From Negadavirga shengliensis (GTDB taxonomy: Bacteria; Bacteroidota; Bacteroidia; Cytophagales; Cyclobacteriaceae): a stretch of DNA of 64,000 nucleotides. The position numbers and the translations under genes were made by a program. Location of the stretch: positions 434,001 through 498,000 of the forward strand of contig NZ_JBHSJJ010000001.1 in assembly GCF_042652345.1 (NCBI RefSeq). The letters are read 5' to 3'. The notes under the pieces were generated by a model. That model was not told the origin of the DNA, did not search any database, and saw only the letters and a list, made by a program, of their open reading frames with translations. This document shows positions 18,663-27,558 of this stretch, piece after piece; position 1 is the stretch's first letter, and every line of letters starts with the position of its first letter.

Positions 18663-21600
18663 ATGAAAAAATTATTTACCACATCCATTTTACTGTGCTT
18701 GCTTATACCGGGACACTTTGGGATGGCCAAAAGCCAATCCTTAATATCCCTGAACAAGCCGCAAGTCGTTTCACAGCCGGAATATAGAATAGCCGGTCGG
18801 GTGACCTTCAGAAAAGCCATTGCTCAGCTAAGTGAACAATACGGTTTGTCATTCTTATACCGGAAAGATCTACTGGACGGTCAAATGATTACCTTTCCCG
18901 TCTACAAAGACGACCATTGGGAAGTATTGAAGGAGTTGTTGGAGCCTCTTGGGGCGGATTTCGAGGAGTTGCGGAAAAACTATATCGTGATTTACACCAA
19001 AGAGGAAAAACAATTGACACCGTTCCACAAAGTTTCAAACCAGACATTGATTCGTCAGGAGACCGTAGAACGGGTGGTGACCGGTAAAATTACGGAATCC
19101 AGCGGGCAATCCCTGCCGGGGGCCACCATAGTGCTAAAAGGCACCAGCATCGGGACATCCTCCGACCTAGACGGAAGCTATAGCATCTCTATCCCCGAAT
19201 CAGTAGCAGATCCTGTCCTGGTCTTTTCATTTATAGGATTTGACACCAGAGAAATATCTGTAGGCAACCAAACGGTGATCAATGTGATGTTGGTGGACAA
19301 TTTGGAGGCACTGAATGAAGTGGTGGTTATTGGATACGGGGCGGTGAAGAAGAGTGATCTTACCGGCTCTGTGGCCTCCGTAAAAGTTGCCGAGATACAA
19401 GAGACCCCTATTACTTCGATTGATCAGGGCTTGGTGGGAAGGGCCGCCGGGGTACAGGTAACCCAAACCTCCGGCATGCCTGGAGCTGTTGCTTCTATCA
19501 GGATCAGGGGCTCCAGTTCACTTCAGGGAGGCAACGAACCACTATACGTAATCGACGGCTTTCCCGTATATAGCGGGGAGGGATATGGACAGACCGGCGG
19601 AAACGCCAGGGTCAGTGGGCTGTCCGCTATCAATCCGGCCGATATTGAATCCATTGAGATACTCAAAGATGCATCTGCCACAGCCATCTATGGAGCCAGG
19701 GCTGCCAACGGCGTGGTACTTATTACGACCAAAAGCGGAAAAGAAGGCAGAGATCAAATCTCCTTTGATGCCTATTATGGGGTGCAGCAGACAGTGAGGA
19801 ATATTGATGTTATGAATGCCTATGATTATGCTTTGCTGGTGAATGAAGCCTATCAGAACGATGGCCTACAACCTGTATACGACGCAGCCAAGATAGCGGA
19901 ACTCCAAGCCAATCCAACTGGAACCGATTGGCAACGGGAAATATTCCAAAGCGCCCCTATTCAAAACTACCAGCTTACTTTCTCCGGCGGCGATAATAAA
20001 ACGAATTATTCCATTTCCGGAAACTACTTTAATCAGGAAGGAGTGATCATCAACTCCGGTTTCAAGAGATATTCGGGCAGGGTAAACCTCAACAGGAATA
20101 TCAAGGAAAATCTCAGAGCGGGAGTGAATCTGAACAGCAGTCACACCTATTCCAACGCCGTGCCTACTGATGCAGGAGGGCAAAATGGCGTGGTGACAGG
20201 AGCCATGAAATTCAATCCTGTTTTGCCCATATACTCCGATGAATCGTTGGGACGCTACACCCAGGTCAACAGTCCGGGTATTATTTATCCGAATCCTGTG
20301 GCCACTGCCAGAGAACAGGTGAGGGAGTCCACCATGTTGAGGATATTGGGCAATATGTATGCCCAGTGGGAGTTTATCCCTAACCTTACCGCCAAGGTGT
20401 CAGTAGGTACAGATATGGTCAATACTAAAATGGACATGTACATTCCCTCCAAGGTATTTGAGTCTGCGGGAGTGGCAAGGGCAGGTATCACAGGAGCGTT
20501 TACCACCAACTGGTTGAATGAAAACACACTTACCTGGAACAAGAGAATAGATGACAGGCAGTCAATCACTGTTTTAGGGGGAATCACTTTTCAGCGGAAC
20601 CGTTTTGAAAATGTCTCCGCTGCCGCCCAGGGTTTTGTCAATGATATTCTGGAAGAGAATTCCTTGGGTTCCGGAGCCGTGTACAATCAACCCGGTTCTT
20701 CCAATATGGAATGGAGTCTCGTGTCATACCTGGGAAGAATCAATTATAACCTGAATGAAAAGTACCTCATTTCCATCAATGGGCGAATCGACGGCTCATC
20801 CCGCTTTGGGGCCAATAACAAGTACGCCTTTTTTCCTTCCGGCGCTTTTGCGTGGCGGCTGATAGAGGAGGATTTTTTAAAAAATTCTTCCCTGCTTTCC
20901 AATCTCAAGCTCCGCGTGTCCTATGGGCTGACAGGTAATCAGGAAATCGGACTGTACAACTCCCTGCCGACCCTAGGCAACAACACATACACTTTCGGCC
21001 GAAGTCTGGTAACCGGCTTTTTCCCCAATAAGATCCCCAATCCGGATTTAAAATGGGAAAGAACGGGTCAGTTTGACCTTGGACTGGACATAGGATTTAT
21101 GGACGAGCGACTGAGGATTACAGCAGACTATTACAACAAGAAGACCACTGATTTGATTTATGACGTGGCCATTCCCAATGCCTCCGGATTTTCTTCATCC
21201 CTTCAAAATATAGGAAGTGTCCAAAACAGGGGAGTGGAACTGTCCCTAGAAGGAGATCTCGTAGCAAGAGCGGATTTCCGGTGGACTTCATCATTCAATA
21301 TATCCTTTAACCGCAACAAAATACTGGAACTGGGCGGAGAACCCTATAAGGACATTGGGGACGGAGATGGTCACCTCAAAACCGGATCTGTACATCGCCT
21401 GATAGTAGGACAGCCCATTGGCCTGTTCTATGGATTTGTGTCGGACGGTATCATTCGCAGCGCTGAAGAACTGGCTTCAGCACCAGCCGGTCCTACCAAT
21501 TGGCTAGGGGGCAGAAGGTACAAAGACCTAGGCGGGCCCAATGGCGAACCGGACGGGATTGTCAATGCCAACTATGACCGTACTGTTATTGGAGATCCAA

Positions 21601-22088
21601 ACCCTGATTTCTTTGGAGGATTTAGTAATACCTTCAGCTACAAAGGCTTGGAACTGAATGCTTTTTTTCAATACTCATATGGAGGGGACTTGTTTAATTA
21701 TAACGCCATGGAACTATTGTTGCCGACAGGTGGACAAAATGTTTACACTGAATTGAAAGACAGATGGACCCCCGGGAATCCAAACGCAACTCATCCCGTA
21801 GCCACGACCAACAGATCGGCGGTATTCAGTGATGTGTTTATTGAGGATGGTTCATTTCTCAAGCTAAAAACCCTGTCTTTGGGATATACCTTCCCCAATT
21901 TGCAGTCCAAAACCCTGTCTAACCTCAAGATTTACGCTACGGGGCAAAATGTGCTGACCTTTACCAACTATACCGGATATGACCCGGAAGTGAGTTACAG
22001 AGGTGCCAGCAACCTGCAGTTAGGCGAGGATTTTGGCGGATATCCCCAGTCCAGAACCGTGATGTTTGGCGTCAAAGCTAATTTCTAA
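18663..22088 (+). CDS. SusC/RagA-family TonB-dependent transporter with STN signalling domain
   Basis: Outer-membrane barrel that imports glycans with its SusD partner. Of 1141 residues, the signal peptide covers about 1-25, an STN domain (residues about 42-112, FRKAIAQLSEQYGLSFLYRK) talks to FecR, and a carboxypeptidase-regulatory-like domain spans 137-212 (GQSLPGATIVLKGTSIGTSS). The SusC signature LNEVVVIGYGAVKKSDLTGS opens the plug at 217, followed by IRIRGSSSLQGGNEPLYVID and SIEILKDASATAIYGARAA. The barrel extends to the terminal aromatic residue (VKANF). The STN extension matches the FecR/sigma pair upstream, so the transporter probably also senses its substrate. It is followed at 19 bp by susD. 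Confidence 0.97.
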   Translation: MKKLFTTSILLCLLIPGHFGMAKSQSLISLNKPQVVSQPEYRIAGRVTFRKAIAQLSEQYGLSFLYRKDLLDGQMITFPVYKDDHWEVLKELLEPLGADFEELRKNYIVIYTKEEKQLTPFHKVSNQTLIRQETVERVVTGKITESSGQSLPGATIVLKGTSIGTSSDLDGSYSISIPESVADPVLVFSFIGFDTREISVGNQTVINVMLVDNLEALNEVVVIGYGAVKKSDLTGSVASVKVAEIQETPITSIDQGLVGRAAGVQVTQTSGMPGAVASIRIRGSSSLQGGNEPLYVIDGFPVYSGEGYGQTGGNARVSGLSAINPADIESIEILKDASATAIYGARAANGVVLITTKSGKEGRDQISFDAYYGVQQTVRNIDVMNAYDYALLVNEAYQNDGLQPVYDAAKIAELQANPTGTDWQREIFQSAPIQNYQLTFSGGDNKTNYSISGNYFNQEGVIINSGFKRYSGRVNLNRNIKENLRAGVNLNSSHTYSNAVPTDAGGQNGVVTGAMKFNPVLPIYSDESLGRYTQVNSPGIIYPNPVATAREQVRESTMLRILGNMYAQWEFIPNLTAKVSVGTDMVNTKMDMYIPSKVFESAGVARAGITGAFTTNWLNENTLTWNKRIDDRQSITVLGGITFQRNRFENVSAAAQGFVNDILEENSLGSGAVYNQPGSSNMEWSLVSYLGRINYNLNEKYLISINGRIDGSSRFGANNKYAFFPSGAFAWRLIEEDFLKNSSLLSNLKLRVSYGLTGNQEIGLYNSLPTLGNNTYTFGRSLVTGFFPNKIPNPDLKWERTGQFDLGLDIGFMDERLRITADYYNKKTTDLIYDVAIPNASGFSSSLQNIGSVQNRGVELSLEGDLVARADFRWTSSFNISFNRNKILELGGEPYKDIGDGDGHLKTGSVHRLIVGQPIGLFYGFVSDGIIRSAEELASAPAGPTNWLGGRRYKDLGGPNGEPDGIVNANYDRTVIGDPNPDFFGGFSNTFSYKGLELNAFFQYSYGGDLFNYNAMELLLPTGGQNVYTELKDRWTPGNPNATHPVATTNRSAVFSDVFIEDGSFLKLKTLSLGYTFPNLQSKTLSNLKIYATGQNVLTFTNYTGYDPEVSYRGASNLQLGEDFGGYPQSRTVMFGVKANF

Positions 22089-22107
22089 ACAAGACACAAA
22101 AAGGATC

Positions 22108-23598
22108 ATGAAAAATATATCAAAACTATTATTGGCAGCTGTATTGTTTAACAGCACCGCATGTATGGATAATTTCTTGCAGGAGTCTCCCAAGGACCGG
22201 TTTGTAGAATCCAATTTTTACGGGAGCCAGGAAGATGCAGAGGCGGCCGTTGCGGCTGTCTACCAGCAGTTGTATAGCATTTACGACAGGCTGATGTTTT
22301 TGTTGAATGAATTGCCCGCTGATGATGAGAAAAATGGCCTGGGTATGCCCAATCAATTTCTTCAAAACCTCGAATACCTGAGGCATACTTCCGAAAACCA
22401 ATTTGTCTCAAATATGTGGACCAGCAACTACTCGGGGATATCCCGGGCCAATTTTGCGATTGCGAATATCCCCGATATAGAAATGGGTGAAACGGCAAAA
22501 AACAGGATGCTGGGTGAGGTCAAGTTTCTCCGGGCACTTTATTACTTTAACCTGGTCAGGTTCTTTGGAGATGTTCCCCTGATCCTAAAGCTGGAATCGA
22601 TTCAGGATGCTTATACCTCCAGAACATCCAAAGACCTGGTTTACCAGCAGATCATTGCGGACCTTGAGGACGCAGAGAACGGCCTGCCCGTTTCCTATCC
22701 TTCCTCTGAATTGGGTAGGGCCACAAGGGGCGCCGCCAAGATATTGCTCGGAAAAGTGTACCTGACCCAACATGAGTATGGAAAAGCGGCAGATAAACTC
22801 AGGGAAGTAATTGAAAATGAAGGAGAATACGGCTATGGATTGCATGATAGCTACCGGGCCAATTGGGAAGACGCCACAGAATGGGGACCGGAATCTGTCT
22901 TTTCCATTGAATATATGGCTCCCCCGGGAAGAGGGAATTCAGCCATGGTACTTCAGGGACCAAAATATTCGTTGCCAGGAGGTTTTGAAGTCCTGGGTTT
23001 GGTGAACTCCAACGAGGCAGATATTCCCACTCGGGATCTATATGACCGATTTGAAGATGATGACCAGAGAAAGGCAGGCACTTTCAGAAAGGATTTTGTC
23101 AGTCTGATTGATGGCTCCGTTCACACTTCATCCATACCCATTTTTGTGAAATACTGGGAGGAAAACCAGCCCAATTCAAACTTTAGCGGTGCCAATATTC
23201 ATGTAATCCGCTACGCTGATGCCCTTTTGATGTATGCTGAAGCGCTTAATGAAATAGGTGAGACGGGCCAGGCACATCCTTATCTAAACAGGATTAGGGA
23301 AAGGGCTCACAGATCGGCCGATAAGAATCTCAGCGGTTTATCACCTGATGAATTCAGGGAAGTTGTGTGGGAAGAACGAAGGAAAGAACTCGCGCAGGAA
23401 GGTCACAGGTGGTTTGACCTGGTAAGGACAGGTAGATTTGTGGAGCGCATGAAGGAGCATGCAGCCTATGAGGCCAGTGTGGCAGAGTCCAATAAGGTTG
23501 AGATCGCACAAAACATTAGAGAGCACATGATACTGATGCCCATCCCACAGCGCGAACTTGATCTCAACCCTGAGCTGACCCAGAATCCCGGCTATTGA
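22108..23598 (+). CDS. SusD/RagB-family glycan-binding lipoprotein
   Basis: Surface lipoprotein that caps the SusC barrel and captures oligosaccharides. The 496-residue product starts MKNISKLLLAAVLFNSTAC, with the lipobox Cys at 19. SusD tetratricopeptide-type features include FLRALYYFNLVRFFGDVPLI and ILLGKVYLTQHEYGKAADKL. The C-terminal RagB motifs are VIRYADALLMYAEALNEIGE, the HRWFDLVRTGRF segment, and the closing LMPIPQRELDLNPELTQNPG. ATG 22108 was preferred over upstream in-frame codons that overlap susC. It forms the transporter pair with the preceding gene and is followed by two sulfatases. Confidence 0.96.
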   Translation: MKNISKLLLAAVLFNSTACMDNFLQESPKDRFVESNFYGSQEDAEAAVAAVYQQLYSIYDRLMFLLNELPADDEKNGLGMPNQFLQNLEYLRHTSENQFVSNMWTSNYSGISRANFAIANIPDIEMGETAKNRMLGEVKFLRALYYFNLVRFFGDVPLILKLESIQDAYTSRTSKDLVYQQIIADLEDAENGLPVSYPSSELGRATRGAAKILLGKVYLTQHEYGKAADKLREVIENEGEYGYGLHDSYRANWEDATEWGPESVFSIEYMAPPGRGNSAMVLQGPKYSLPGGFEVLGLVNSNEADIPTRDLYDRFEDDDQRKAGTFRKDFVSLIDGSVHTSSIPIFVKYWEENQPNSNFSGANIHVIRYADALLMYAEALNEIGETGQAHPYLNRIRERAHRSADKNLSGLSPDEFREVVWEERRKELAQEGHRWFDLVRTGRFVERMKEHAAYEASVAESNKVEIAQNIREHMILMPIPQRELDLNPELTQNPGY

Positions 23599-23627
23599 TT
23601 CGTTGCAAAAAGATCACATGCAAAAAC

Positions 23628-23681
23628 GGGCATTCCCATAGTTACCGGGATGCCCATAGTTACCGGGATGCCCATATTATT
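23628..23681 (+). repeat. 18-bp direct repeat, about three copies, after susD
   Basis: The unit GGGATGCCCATAGTTACC occurs as a first degenerate copy (23628-23646, GGGCATTCCC...), a second exact copy (23647-23664), and a partial third copy (23665 on, GGGATGCCCATA). GGGCAT and ATGCCC within neighbouring copies are complementary and could fold. It lies 30 bp after the susD stop and may attenuate readthrough into the sulfatases, but no T-run follows. Confidence 0.6.
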
Positions 23682-23806
23682 TAATTCTTCCGATTTCGGA
23701 TGCTAATAGATATTATGAAATCGAGCATGACGAGATCGTCACAAACTGGGATGATTATCTATCATGCGAGATTCCATATGGCCTATTGAGAAAAAATTAT
23801 AATCAT

Positions 23807-25258
23807 ATGAAAAAGTTACTCATTTCAGCAAGTTTTCTGTTGTACACTACTTCCGTTTGGTGCCAAAGTGTTGAGAAAAACCTGCCCAATATTGTCCTGA
23901 TATTTGCTGATGATATGGGATATGGGGACTTGGTCAGCTATGGTGCGGTGGATTTGGAGACGCCCAATCTGGATAAACTGGCTGCTCAGGGGATGCGCTT
24001 TACCAACTTCGAAGTGGCGCAGGCGGTATGTTCGGCTTCCCGCGCAGGGATATTGACAGGAACCTATCCCAATAGGATAGGCCTGAGCGGAGCGTTGAAC
24101 CCCCATGCGACCATTGGGTTAAATCCGGAGGAAGAGACTCTTGCTGAATTGGTAAAGAAAGCGGGGGATTACCGGACGGCCATTTTTGGCAAATGGCATT
24201 TGGGGCATTTGCCTCCCTTTCTGCCCACCAGACAGGGTTTTGATGAATTTCTCGGGCTGCCCTATTCCAATGACATGTGGAAGTGGACCTACGATATGCA
24301 GCTCGCCACTCCTGAAACCCACGCCGCCAAGGCCAGCTATCCTGAACTGCCCATCTTGGCGGCTGATACGGTCTATCGTCTGATATCGGATATGGAGGGC
24401 CAAAATAATCTCACTACACTATATACAGAACAGGCGGTTCGTTTCATCGCTGAAAACAAGGACAATCCGTTTTTTCTGTATGTGCCTCACTCCATGCCCC
24501 ACGTGCCGCTTGGAGTATCTGATAAATTCCGGGGCAAAAGCGAACAGGGGCTATACGGAGATGTGATCATGGAAATCGATTGGTCCGTGGGGGAGATCAT
24601 GAGTTCCCTGGATAGGCATGGTTTAAGTGACAATACCCTGGTCATATTTACTTCAGACAATGGCCCCTGGCTTAACTTTGGGAACCACGCGGGATCAGCC
24701 GGCGGCCTTCGTGAGGGAAAAGCCACCACTTATGAGGGGGGACAAAGGGTTCCGTGTATCATGAGGTGGCCCGGTACCATTCCCCCCGGAACGGTCACCA
24801 ACAAGCTTTCGTCTACCATTGATTTATTGCCTACATTTGCAGAGATACTGGACGTGCCTCTTCCTAAAAGAAGAATAGATGGAGTCAGTATCCTCTCGGT
24901 ATTAAAAAATCAACCCGGTCCCGGACCAAGAAAGGAATTTTACTATTATTTTCAGAAAAATTCCCTGGAAGCCGTTCGGATGGATAATTGGAAACTTGTA
25001 CTGCCTCACCCCTCCAGATCATATGAAGATCTGGTTCCAGGTATGGACGGAAATTTTGGCCCCACTCGTCAGGTTCAGACCGGGATGGCCCTGTATGATC
25101 TGAGAAGAGATCCTGGGGAACGCTATGACGTGAAGGATACCTATCCCGATATTGTGACACGCCTATTGGAACTGGCGGATAGCGCCAGGGAAGATTTGGG
25201 CGACGATATTACCGGTGTGGAAGGCAAGAACAGACGCCCTCCGGGTCAGATTAATTAA
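23807..25258 (+). CDS. Secreted S1-family sulfatase (arylsulfatase type)
   Basis: Removes sulfate esters, probably from the glycan handled by the adjacent SusC/D. The 483-residue product has a signal peptide (MKKLLISASFLLYTTSVWCQ). The metal-binding start is NIVLIFADDMGYGDLVSYG (Asp 35-36). The formylglycine site is CSASR at residues 75-79 within CSASRAGILTGTYPNRIG; Cys in a CxxxR context is the modifiable type in anaerobes and aerobes alike. Further family motifs are FGKWHLGHLPPFLPTRQGFD, PHSMPHVPLG, and VIFTSDNGPW. ATG 23807 is used. The subfamily cannot be fixed by eye. Confidence 0.94.
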   Translation: MKKLLISASFLLYTTSVWCQSVEKNLPNIVLIFADDMGYGDLVSYGAVDLETPNLDKLAAQGMRFTNFEVAQAVCSASRAGILTGTYPNRIGLSGALNPHATIGLNPEEETLAELVKKAGDYRTAIFGKWHLGHLPPFLPTRQGFDEFLGLPYSNDMWKWTYDMQLATPETHAAKASYPELPILAADTVYRLISDMEGQNNLTTLYTEQAVRFIAENKDNPFFLYVPHSMPHVPLGVSDKFRGKSEQGLYGDVIMEIDWSVGEIMSSLDRHGLSDNTLVIFTSDNGPWLNFGNHAGSAGGLREGKATTYEGGQRVPCIMRWPGTIPPGTVTNKLSSTIDLLPTFAEILDVPLPKRRIDGVSILSVLKNQPGPGPRKEFYYYFQKNSLEAVRMDNWKLVLPHPSRSYEDLVPGMDGNFGPTRQVQTGMALYDLRRDPGERYDVKDTYPDIVTRLLELADSAREDLGDDITGVEGKNRRPPGQIN

Positions 25259-25282
25259 GTGAAAATTAATTTTACATATACC

Positions 25283-26902
25283 ATGAAAAACCTTATTGTT
25301 ATTTTGACAGGAGCTGCGCTTTTGAACCTCTACTCCTGTAATCAACCGAACGAACAAAAACAAGAAGACAGACCCAATATTATCTTCATCATGTCTGATG
25401 ATCACGCCTACCAGGCCATCAGCGCTTACGGTCACCAGTTCAACCACACCCCCAATATCGACAGGATCGCCCAGGAAGGGGCTTTGTTTTCCAGGGCCAC
25501 GGTGACCAATTCCATTTGCGCCCCCAGCAGGGCCGTCGTTTTGACCGGAAAACACAGTTTTGTCAACGGCAAAGTCGACAACGTGCAGCCGTTTGACTGG
25601 GACCAGGAAAGTTTTCCAAAGCTTTTACAGGCCAATGGCTACGCTACAGCCATGATAGGCAAAATCCATCTGGATGGATTGCCGCAGGGTTTTGACTACA
25701 GCATGGTACTTCCCGGACAAGGGCACTATTACAATCCGGACTTTCTGATCAACGGGGAAAGGACGCGGATCGAAGGCTACGTGACCGACATCACCACCGA
25801 GCACGCACTCAAATGGCTCAAAGAAGACCGTGACCCCGACAAGCCCTTCCTGCTGATGTACCACCAAAAAGCCCCGCACAGAAACTGGCAACCCGCACCG
25901 GAATACCTGACATTATTTGATGACACCACCTTTACGCCTCCCCCCACCTATTTGGATGCCGAGTCCGGTTACGCAGGGAGGGGAACCGCGGCCAAAACCC
26001 AGGAAATGGAAATAGATGGCCATGCCCAATGGGGACACGATTTCAAAATGGTGGTGGATCCTAAAGGGGACAGTACAGGATTTTCCAGGGAACTGGCCAG
26101 GTTCAATAAGGAACAACTGGAACAGTGGAAAGCTGCATATGATCCAAAAAATGAAGCATTTAAGCAGGCATATGGCAAGGGGGATGAATCCACTTTCGGG
26201 GATGCAAAGCGAAGGGAAATCGGTGTCTGGAAGTACAACCGTTACATCAAGGATTATTTAAGGACCATACAGTCCGTGGACGACGGCGTGGGGGAAGTGT
26301 TGGACTATCTGGAAAAAAACGGCCTTGCCGACAACACCATTGTGGTCTATACCTCCGACCAGGGCTTTTATCTCGGCGAACATGGCTGGTTTGATAAGCG
26401 CTTTATGTATGAACAGTCCTTCAGGACGCCGTTGTTGGTCAAGTACCCCAGGGAAATCCAACCTGGCACCGTCATCGACCATTTGGTACAAAATCTGGAC
26501 TTTGCCCCCACATTCCTGGATTATGCGGGAGTACCCGTTCCTGAGGACATGCAGGGCGCGTCTTTCCGGCAATTGCTGAACGGTGAGAGCAATGAATGGA
26601 GGGATGCGGTTTACTACACGTACTACGAATATCCGTCGGTCCATATGGTCAAAAGGCATTACGGCGTGGCCACGGACCGGTACAAGCTGATGCATTTTTA
26701 CTACGATATTGATGAATGGGAGCTTTACGACTTGGAAACCGACCCGGAGGAACTTCGCAATGTATATGACGACCCTTCCTACAGCGAGGTCCGTGAAATG
26801 ATGCATGAGAGACTTGATGAAATGCGGGAAAAATATGGCGACAGTGATGAAAACAACCAAAAATTCCTGGATGCCTATATGAAAGTGTATGACAACAGAT
26901 AG
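25283..26902 (+). CDS. S1-family sulfatase lipoprotein
   Basis: Second sulfatase of the locus, 539 residues, with a lipoprotein signal ending at Cys19 (AALLNLYSC). The metal site is NIIFIMSDDHAYQAISAYG and the formylglycine motif is CAPSR at residues 79-83. The usual GKWHLG block is GKIHLDGLPQGFDY here. The catalytic Lys and His are kept, but Trp and the last Gly are replaced. An internal insert (about 225-300, Lys/Asp rich) and the tail ELYDLETDPEELRNVYDDPS resemble sulfatases acting on N-acetylglucosamine- or heparan-like substrates; this is only a likeness. ATG 25283 lies 24 bp after the previous stop, so the two sulfatases are co-transcribed. Confidence 0.94.
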   Translation: MKNLIVILTGAALLNLYSCNQPNEQKQEDRPNIIFIMSDDHAYQAISAYGHQFNHTPNIDRIAQEGALFSRATVTNSICAPSRAVVLTGKHSFVNGKVDNVQPFDWDQESFPKLLQANGYATAMIGKIHLDGLPQGFDYSMVLPGQGHYYNPDFLINGERTRIEGYVTDITTEHALKWLKEDRDPDKPFLLMYHQKAPHRNWQPAPEYLTLFDDTTFTPPPTYLDAESGYAGRGTAAKTQEMEIDGHAQWGHDFKMVVDPKGDSTGFSRELARFNKEQLEQWKAAYDPKNEAFKQAYGKGDESTFGDAKRREIGVWKYNRYIKDYLRTIQSVDDGVGEVLDYLEKNGLADNTIVVYTSDQGFYLGEHGWFDKRFMYEQSFRTPLLVKYPREIQPGTVIDHLVQNLDFAPTFLDYAGVPVPEDMQGASFRQLLNGESNEWRDAVYYTYYEYPSVHMVKRHYGVATDRYKLMHFYYDIDEWELYDLETDPEELRNVYDDPSYSEVREMMHERLDEMREKYGDSDENNQKFLDAYMKVYDNR

Positions 26903-26924
26903 CGGTAAGCTCCATGGAAAGTAG

Positions 26925-26963
26925 AAAAAATCCCCTGAAAGCTACGCAGTCAGGGGATTTTTA
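26925..26963 (+). terminator. Intrinsic terminator ending the sulfatase/PUL operon
   Basis: AAAAATCCCCTGA and TCAGGGGATTTTT form a 13-bp stem around an 11-base loop and end in a T-run, 22 bp after the sulfatase stop. The A-run on the 5' side makes it bidirectional. Confidence 0.9.
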
Positions 26964-27045
26964 GATAGAAGGAAATTATTCTCCTATGGCTCTCATAGGA
27001 TCTTCATTAGGTATTCCGGGGGGTTGAACCACATGGGTGGCATCC

Positions 27046-27264
27046 TTCTAGTGTCATGTCAAGAGTAAATTGACGGAAATCTCGTCGATTTTTTGTCCAC
27101 TAATTCCACTAATTGACTAATTTTATGGAAGAATATTCTAATTTAAACGGCTTTTTTTAAATCAAAAATCTTCCTTCGTGCTAATTAGTGCAATCCGTGG
27201 ACATTTGCGGAACCAATGGGGAACAACAGAAATCCGACATTTCATACTTGACTTAACACTAGAA
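27046..27264. mobile_element. MITE-like element with imperfect terminal inverted repeats
   Basis: The left end TTCTAGTGTCATGTCAAG (27046-27063) is the reverse complement, with mismatches, of the right end CTTGACTTAACACTAGAA (27247-27264). The similarity continues inward to about 34 bases on each side. A second, internal inverted pair lies inside it: 27095-27119 (GTCCACTAATTCCACTAATT...) and 27177-27202 (...AATTAGTGCAATCCGTGGAC). The 219-bp element has no coding capacity, so it would need a transposase in trans. The ends contain CTAG, so a TA or CTAG target duplication is possible but cannot be proved from one copy. It lies right after the PUL terminator. Confidence 0.65.
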
Positions 27265-27321
27265 CCCTAATTCTAACATCGAATCCGCTTTCCCGGCAGT
27301 TGATTCCATGAATAATCGGGT

Positions 27322-27351
27322 TTTGCATAGCCTTAAAAAGCCCTATCTTTA
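27322..27351 (+). promoter_or_regulatory. Promoter of the decayed HEPN/NTase pair
   Basis: TTTG (27322-27325), 18 bases, then TATCTTTA (27344-27351). This is a perfect -33 box and a -7 box with one mismatch to TAnnTTTG. It precedes the ATG at 27375 by about 20 bases after the expected start of transcription. Confidence 0.5.
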
Positions 27352-27374
27352 CCATACCGTATAAATCGAATCAC

Positions 27375-27558
27375 ATGGACAAGCCAAAATGATACCCGAT
27401 GGGAACAAAGGTTTTCTAACTTCAAAAAGGCCCTGGATAAATTGGACCAGGCGGTTACCCATATCCAAACCGAATATTATTCGGACGGGGTTTTTGATGA
27501 AACCTTTTTTTGGTGAGGGTGATGACATTATCAAAGAGGAAAAACTGCTTGAGAAATG
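27375..27558 (+). pseudogene. Truncated, frameshifted HI0074-type nucleotidyltransferase-partner (HEPN-like) gene
   Basis: The frame starts MDKPK and then must shift to give TRWEQRFSNFKKALDKLDQA, the recognisable start of NTase substrate-binding (HI0074/HEPN-like) proteins. It meets a stop after FDETFFW. A one-base change in the seven-T run at 27505-27511 would restore GEGDDIIKEEKLLEK and end at the TGA that overlaps the ATG of the NTase gene (ATGA). Even with both shifts corrected, only about 60 residues exist where intact members have 120-140, so the helical core is deleted. This is the expected partner position, upstream of an MNT-type NTase. Confidence 0.6.

Noticed and set aside
23639..23806. 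Open frame in phase with the first sulfatase upstream of its ATG (reads YYEIEHDEIVTNWDDYL)
   Set aside because: The text looks protein-like, but it starts within the 18-bp repeats, precedes a good signal peptide start, and has no start codon of its own. It may be a remnant, but there is no support for an extended sulfatase.
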